The notes beneath the pieces were generated by a model. The model was not told where the DNA came from and ran no database searches. It saw only the letters and a list, made by a program, of their open reading frames with translations. Source: an uncultured Oscillospiraceae bacterium (GTDB lineage: Bacteria > Bacillota > Clostridia > Oscillospirales > Oscillospiraceae). From it: a stretch of 64,000 nt of DNA. Both the position numbers and the translations under genes were made by a program. Of this stretch, positions 60,062 through 64,000 are shown in pieces. Positions within the stretch are counted from its first letter, which is position 1. Each line of letters opens with the position of its first letter. The stretch is taken from the NCBI GenBank assembly GCA_910587505.1, contig CAJULD010000006.1, positions 37,933-101,932 on the forward strand. The letters run 5' to 3'.

Positions 60062-60793
60062 CTAATCCCTCCGCTCCCATTCGTTGCCATAGCACTCCCG
60101 GAACCGTGCCGAAAAGGCCGGGGGCTCCCCGTGGCGGTACAGGTGGGACACGTCGCCGAAGGCACTCATGCGGAAGGAGGCGATTCCCGGCCGCCGCTCC
60201 TCCGTTACCACGGTGGTCACAGAGGTGGGCGCGGCGCAGGTTCCGTGCCAGAGGGCCATGGGGGAGATGTTGAGCAGGTGGCTGAGCATCACGCACTCCA
60301 CGCCGAAGTGGCAGAAGAACACCAGGGCGTCGTTGTTGGGCCGGACTGCCTCGTACCAGCGGCCCTGCCGCTTATAGCCGTGGCCGGCCAGCAGATTGTC
60401 CAGATTTTCCGCCACCCGGGCGTACTCCCGGCCCACGTTCCCCTCCTGCATGATCTCCGTTTCCGCCCACGCCTCCGGCAGAAAGTACCGCTCCTCCGTC
60501 ATCCAGTCCTGGGGCAGCCAGTCCCAGCAGATGTTGTATTTTTCCCCGATGTCGGGGCGGCGGATGGGGGCGTGGAATTCCCGCAGCCAGGGGCATTCCA
60601 CCGCCGTCCGGCCCAGACGCTTCAGGGTCAGCGACGCGGTATCCCTGGCCCGGCCCAGAGGGGAGACGTAGAATTCCGCCACGTCCATCTCCGCCAGACG
60701 CCCGGCCAGAAAATCCGCCTCCCGCCACCCCTTTTCCGTCAGGGAGTCGATCTCATAATCCGGGTCGCCATGCCGCACGATCAGCAGCTTCAA
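60062..60793 (-). CDS. Histidine phosphatase (phosphoglycerate-mutase-like) family protein
   Basis: 243 residues. Catalytic LLIVRHGDPDYEID at the start, TEKGWREADFLAGRL, SPLGRARDTA and FFCHFGVECVML with the second His near residue 162. Acts on a phosphorylated metabolite; substrate unknown. Confidence 0.88.
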   Translation of the reverse strand: MKLLIVRHGDPDYEIDSLTEKGWREADFLAGRLAEMDVAEFYVSPLGRARDTASLTLKRLGRTAVECPWLREFHAPIRRPDIGEKYNICWDWLPQDWMTEERYFLPEAWAETEIMQEGNVGREYARVAENLDNLLAGHGYKRQGRWYEAVRPNNDALVFFCHFGVECVMLSHLLNISPMALWHGTCAAPTSVTTVVTEERRPGIASFRMSAFGDVSHLYRHGEPPAFSARFRECYGNEWERRD

Positions 60794-60877
60794 AATGATC
60801 CGCTCCTTTCCGTTTCAGCGTTTCGTCCCCTATTGTACCATGCGGACGCGCTTCCTGCAACCCGGAGTTTTCCAGTG

Positions 60878-61276
60878 TTATTCCTCCGGAATTACCGCCG
60901 TCCAGCAGTGCTGGCTGTAGAGGTCGGTAAAGCGGTAGGATGCCCGGGTGCGGCCCTCCAGAAGAACGTCGCTGACGGTCAGGCCATCCTCCGTAACGGT
61001 CAGCGGCTCGCCCGGCCGGCAGCTGTCCTGATAGTCCCCGGCATAGCTGTAGTAGCCGCAGAGAAACTCCAGTGTGTCGCCGGGCTGGAGCCCGGCCGGA
61101 AGCTTTGCCGCCGTATCGGTCTCGCCGTCCGGATAGACGGACTGGACCCCCGCTGCAAATGCTCCTGTGGGTAAAGTATCACAGGAAAACTCTGTCGAAT
61201 TGACAGCCGTCCCGCTATGCCGAATTAAGAAATATGCCTCTTGAAAGCCGGTTCCTGTTATGCTATACTTTTTCAA
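60878..61276 (-). pseudogene. C-terminal fragment of a clostripain-like (C11) peptidase
   Basis: 132 codons. The last 80 residues (LQPGDTLEFLCGYYSYAGDY ... YRFTDLYSQHCWTAVIP) look like the C-terminal beta domain of clostripain-family peptidases, while the caspase-like catalytic part is absent upstream. The first 40 residues are unrelated. I read it as a truncated remnant, though a short expressed protein cannot be excluded. A 59-codon ORF overlaps its start. Confidence 0.45.
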
Positions 61277-61442
61277 AACAGCCCAATAAATCCCGATTTA
61301 TACGGGGAGCCTCATGGACTGTAACGTAGATGATAAAGAGCTTGATGCCTCGGTTTTTATTCCATTTGTTAATCAAGTATGGCAAGGCAATTATAAGGCA
61401 TTCCTCTTTTGCTGGTGGTCTTGTGGTAACTTCATCCCACAT
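61263..61442 (-). CDS. Unassigned 59-residue ORF
   Basis: Begins MWDEVTTRPPAKEECLIIA and ends LLGCFEKV, stopping inside the start of the clostripain fragment. The ribosome site is weak (GGAGGTGGTAAG). AT-richer than its neighbours. It may be part of the sequence that displaced the peptidase N terminus. Function unknown. Confidence 0.3.
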   Translation of the reverse strand: MWDEVTTRPPAKEECLIIALPYLINKWNKNRGIKLFIIYVTVHEAPRINRDLLGCFEKV

Positions 61443-61499
61443 CTTACCACCTCCACTGAGGATTGCCTTTGTTTATTTTTCTGATTTGCTCATTTATAA

Positions 61500-61527
61500 T
61501 TTATAGGAGAAAATTTATAGGAGAAAA
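61500..61527 (+). repeat. Tandem 14-bp direct repeat in the S-layer gene leader
   Basis: TTTATAGGAGAAAA occurs twice in direct succession about 100 bases before the S-layer gene. An overlapping TATAAT pair lies downstream at 61559-61569 without a good -35 box, so the promoter may need an activator or another sigma factor. Confidence 0.6.
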
Positions 61528-61620
61528 ATCGAACCAGATGGGTCTTTCGGGGCACTTATATAATATAATGGAGAACAGCGTCAGTATATGGTGTTTTCCA
61601 AAAAAGAAAGGAGCTATCTC

Positions 61621-63591
61621 ATGAAAACCAGATTCTACCAAAAACTGCTGCCAATCCTCTGCGCCCTGGCGCTGATCCTGGGCCCGGCCGCCACCGCCCG
61701 GGCGGCGGGTACCCCGACGGCGTCCGACAACGCCCTGCGAAATTATTATCAGATGAGCGGCAAGGCCACAGAATCGTTCCTGTACGCCAATCCCTCTGGA
61801 GGCCTGACCCGGGTGGAGCTCATCGGCAGCAAGTATGTCGTGGAGGATTACAGCAGCTCCTTCCAGCTGCTGAACAGTCGCTCCATCTCCATCGAGCTGC
61901 CCCGATGCGGCGGTTTCTTCGCCGGGCAGGACTACAATTTTCTGATCTATGGCCAGCGCAACCCCAACGAGAGCGACAGCACGGAGGTCGTCCGGGTGGT
62001 CAAGTACGACAAGAACTGGAACCGACTGGGACAGGCCAGCGTTTACGGGGCCAACACGGTCGATCCCTTCAACGGCGGTGCTGTCCGCTGCGCGGAGTCC
62101 GGCGGGATGCTCTATATCCACACCTGCCACACCATGTATAAGGACAGCAGCGGCACAAGTCATCAGGCCAATATGAACATCACCGTCCGGCAGAGCGACA
62201 TGCAGGTGGCGGAGGCCAGCGGCGGCGTCAGCGACTACACCAACTACGTCTCCCACTCCTTCAACCAGTATGTGATTGTGGACTCCCTGGGCAACATCAT
62301 CACGGCGGACCACGGCGATGCCCACCCCCGGGCGATGGTCATCCATAAGATGCCCGGCGCAGCCGGAGGCGGGAGCATGTCCTCCAACCAGACCGTGCTC
62401 GTCCAGACCGGGCGTTTCATAGGCGCGACCGGTGACAACCTGACCAACGCCCAGCTGGGCGGCCTGGCGGAGACCTCCTCCGGATATCTGATCGCCTACG
62501 AGCAGAGAAATATTCTGGCGGACCCGTCCCAGATGAAGCTGGCCTACATTGCCAAGTCGGATTTTGCCTCTGGCGCGGCCCTTCAGGTCCGGCAGCTGAC
62601 CAATGTCACGAATACATATGAGGATCAGAGCACCCCCTTTCTGGTGCCCACGGGACTTGACGGCGGCTGGATCCTGTGGAACACCCGGGGAGAGACTACC
62701 GAGACCCTGCTGGTGGAGGACCGGCCCAATATGGGTCTGCGCTATGCCAGATATTCCGCCGACGGCTCCGTGGGACCCGTTCAGTCCGTGAACAAGGCCG
62801 CCCCACTCTCCGACTGCCAGCCCATCTATTATAACGGCAAGGTGGTCTGGTACACCACCGACAACTCCGCCCCTGTTTTCTACTCCCTGGACGCCTCCGG
62901 CGTCACCGCCACGCCCGCCAACGGTTCCCCCTCTCCGGTGACCGGCGAGCCGGAAAGACGCCCGACGCCCATCAGCAGCGGCAGCTTTTCCGACGTGCCC
63001 GCCAGCCACTGGGCCTATCAGGATATCGCCGGCAGCGTGGCCCTGGGCGCGGTAACCGGGTATCAGGACGGCTCCTTCCGGCCGGAGGAGGCTGTTACCG
63101 TTTCCCAGTTTATCCTCATGCTGGAGCGGGTCTTTTATCCCGATGAGCTCAAGGAAATGCAGGAGGAATGTGCCGGAAAGCCCTGGTACGTCGCCGTCCT
63201 CAAGCTGGGCAACAGCGGAAAGGGCGGATGTATGCCTCTGCATTACCTGCGGGAGATCTGGGAGGACTGGTCCAACGATTATAAAAACACAGCCAATATC
63301 CCCCTGACGCGCTTCTTTATGGCTTCCATGGTGGAGCAGGTCGTCTATCGGGAGAAAGGGGGCGTCAAGCCCGCGGAATATGAGTATCTCAAGCGAGAAG
63401 TAACGGACTACAACGGGGAAGGGAGCGCCGCTACCAATCTATGGCTGAGGTTTGGGAGCGATGTCTTTTCCTGTATGCACCGCGGCATTATCAGCGGACT
63501 GCCCGACGGCTCCTACAGCGGTGAGAAGACCGTCACCCGCGCGCAGGCCTGCGCGATCATCAACCGGCTGTACAAAATCATAAACAACTGA
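61621..63591 (+). CDS. Secreted S-layer-homology protein with propeller-like domain
   Basis: About 656 residues. Signal peptide (LLPILCALALILGPAATARA), a large beta-rich region (about 30-440) with repeated Trp/Tyr/Gly blades suggestive of a propeller, a Pro/Ser linker, and C-terminal SLH modules (FSDVPASHWAYQDIAGSVAL near 460; ISGLPDGSYSGEKTVTRAQA near 630). The start at 61621 has AAAGGAG 7 bases upstream. SLH modules bind pyruvylated cell-wall polymers, so it is displayed on the surface. No enzyme motif is seen. Confidence 0.9.
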   Translation: MKTRFYQKLLPILCALALILGPAATARAAGTPTASDNALRNYYQMSGKATESFLYANPSGGLTRVELIGSKYVVEDYSSSFQLLNSRSISIELPRCGGFFAGQDYNFLIYGQRNPNESDSTEVVRVVKYDKNWNRLGQASVYGANTVDPFNGGAVRCAESGGMLYIHTCHTMYKDSSGTSHQANMNITVRQSDMQVAEASGGVSDYTNYVSHSFNQYVIVDSLGNIITADHGDAHPRAMVIHKMPGAAGGGSMSSNQTVLVQTGRFIGATGDNLTNAQLGGLAETSSGYLIAYEQRNILADPSQMKLAYIAKSDFASGAALQVRQLTNVTNTYEDQSTPFLVPTGLDGGWILWNTRGETTETLLVEDRPNMGLRYARYSADGSVGPVQSVNKAAPLSDCQPIYYNGKVVWYTTDNSAPVFYSLDASGVTATPANGSPSPVTGEPERRPTPISSGSFSDVPASHWAYQDIAGSVALGAVTGYQDGSFRPEEAVTVSQFILMLERVFYPDELKEMQEECAGKPWYVAVLKLGNSGKGGCMPLHYLREIWEDWSNDYKNTANIPLTRFFMASMVEQVVYREKGGVKPAEYEYLKREVTDYNGEGSAATNLWLRFGSDVFSCMHRGIISGLPDGSYSGEKTVTRAQACAIINRLYKIINN

Positions 63592-63633
63592 CCTGCTGTC
63601 TGGTATTGTCGGGAGTGCTGGGGTGACACTAAC

Positions 63634-63672
63634 AGCGCACGATACATGGCCTGTGGCCGTGTATCGTGCGCT
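63634..63672 (+). terminator. Stem-loop after the S-layer gene
   Basis: An 18-base stem AGCGCACGATACATGGCC with one G-U pair and a TGT loop, about 40 bases past the stop. Confidence 0.7.
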
Positions 63673-63684
63673 CTGCGAGGCGGC

Positions 63685-63710
63685 GGCCCTGACTTCCGAA
63701 AGTCAGGGCC
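63685..63710 (+). terminator. Second stem-loop after the S-layer gene
   Basis: GGCCCTGACT and its perfect complement with a 6-base loop, followed by GTTTCC. Tandem to the previous hairpin. Confidence 0.6.
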
Positions 63711-63820
63711 GTTTCCGCAATCGCCGCAGAGCGGTGGCACCTGCCGGAGCAAAAACCGATACGACAAAAGTAGACGGGAAGGAGTGTCCAAACTAAAGCT
63801 GTTATGCTATAATAAGGAAT

Positions 63821-64000
63821 ATGAGAAAACAAACGATAGAGGCATGGAAGAAATGCTCGAAATTTTGGGCGGAGAAACCTGAAACGATATCCACAATCAG
63901 GGCAAAAACTGTGGAAATGGATGAACTATACTGGTTCCTGGAGTGCAAGCCCCGCACAGAAACACGGGAAAATATCTACATTATGACGATGGTAAGCCGG
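63821..64000 (+). CDS. Transposase-like ORF, cut by the window edge
   Basis: 60 codons, open at the right edge. VEMDELYWFLECKPRTETRE followed by NIYIMTMVSR resembles the DDE-domain start of IS1/IS1595-type transposases (MDE being the first catalytic Asp). AAGGA lies only 2 bases before the ATG, and the usual N-terminal zinc ribbon is absent, so it may be a truncated copy or start further upstream. Confidence 0.5.
   Translation, partial: MRKQTIEAWKKCSKFWAEKPETISTIRAKTVEMDELYWFLECKPRTETRENIYIMTMVSR

Noticed and set aside
1..64000. tRNA or rRNA genes
   Set aside because: No cloverleaf with the GGTTCRANYCC T-arm or rRNA core segments noticed on either strand; not ruled out by computation.

Overview
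The window looks like the chromosome of a GC-rich, spore-forming gut Clostridium of the Oscillospiraceae (Flavonifractor/Oscillibacter-like). The reasons are high G+C, AGGAGG ribosome-binding sites, sporulation genes (spoVT, spoVAC), DUF6809-, DUF1576- and DUF3786-type genes, an S-layer protein, and a complete folate one-carbon gene set. Most genes lie on the minus strand.

Layout. 0.1-5.8 kb: an amino-acid or thiol catabolism operon (MalY-type C-S lyase, RidA, a D-cysteine desulfhydrase/ACC-deaminase-type enzyme, DUF169), an NhaC-type antiporter, and a MarR repressor with a clear operator. 6.0-10.1 kb: a two-component system with an anchored protein and a VanY-type D,D-carboxypeptidase. 10.3-33.7 kb: a 22.8-kb integrated element. 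33.8-43.9 kb: small regulators, then folate and C1 genes (5-formyl-THF cyclo-ligase, folD, fchA, fhs, folC, folT), with a THF riboswitch plus terminator ahead of folT. 44-51.6 kb: housekeeping genes (Mn-pyrophosphatase, MATE pump, xthA, YhaM-like RNase, spoVAC). 51.7-55.1 kb: a large hybrid histidine kinase. 55.2-59.4 kb: arabinose use (araD, an FGGY kinase, GH51 arabinofuranosidase). 59.4-64 kb: accessory genes, an S-layer-homology protein, and a transposase fragment cut by the window edge.

The main discovery is the 10.3-33.7 kb block. A large serine recombinase element sits inside the sporulation regulator gene spoVT. The 5' third of spoVT (33538-33717) and its 3' two thirds (10332-10784) are 22.8 kb apart on the same strand. 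Both junctions carry the same 9-bp core, GGCGACCCG, which encodes Gly-Asp-Pro. Joining the cores restores a 180-codon SpoVT in frame. In the integrated state the recombinase reads through the core into the SpoVT C-terminal domain, so the predicted protein is a recombinase-SpoVT fusion. The geometry is that of skin-like sporulation elements, but it affects a gene that is forespore-expressed in Bacillus.

The cargo is defensive. One compact, roughly 15-kb operon encodes a DNA phosphorothioation-type system: DUF4007/SspB-like, a large P-loop ATPase, a PP-loop/Fe-S SspD/DndC-like protein, a cysteine desulfurase and a DUF3343 carrier-like protein. These are followed by several candidate restriction proteins: a PLD-helicase, a 51-aa protein, a DndD-like ATPase, a 180-aa unknown and an SspE-like DUF262/DUF1524 protein. 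An AbiE toxin-antitoxin pair with a double operator lies at the right end of the element. A frameshifted SWIM-domain gene and a degraded DUF4143 ATPase lie between.
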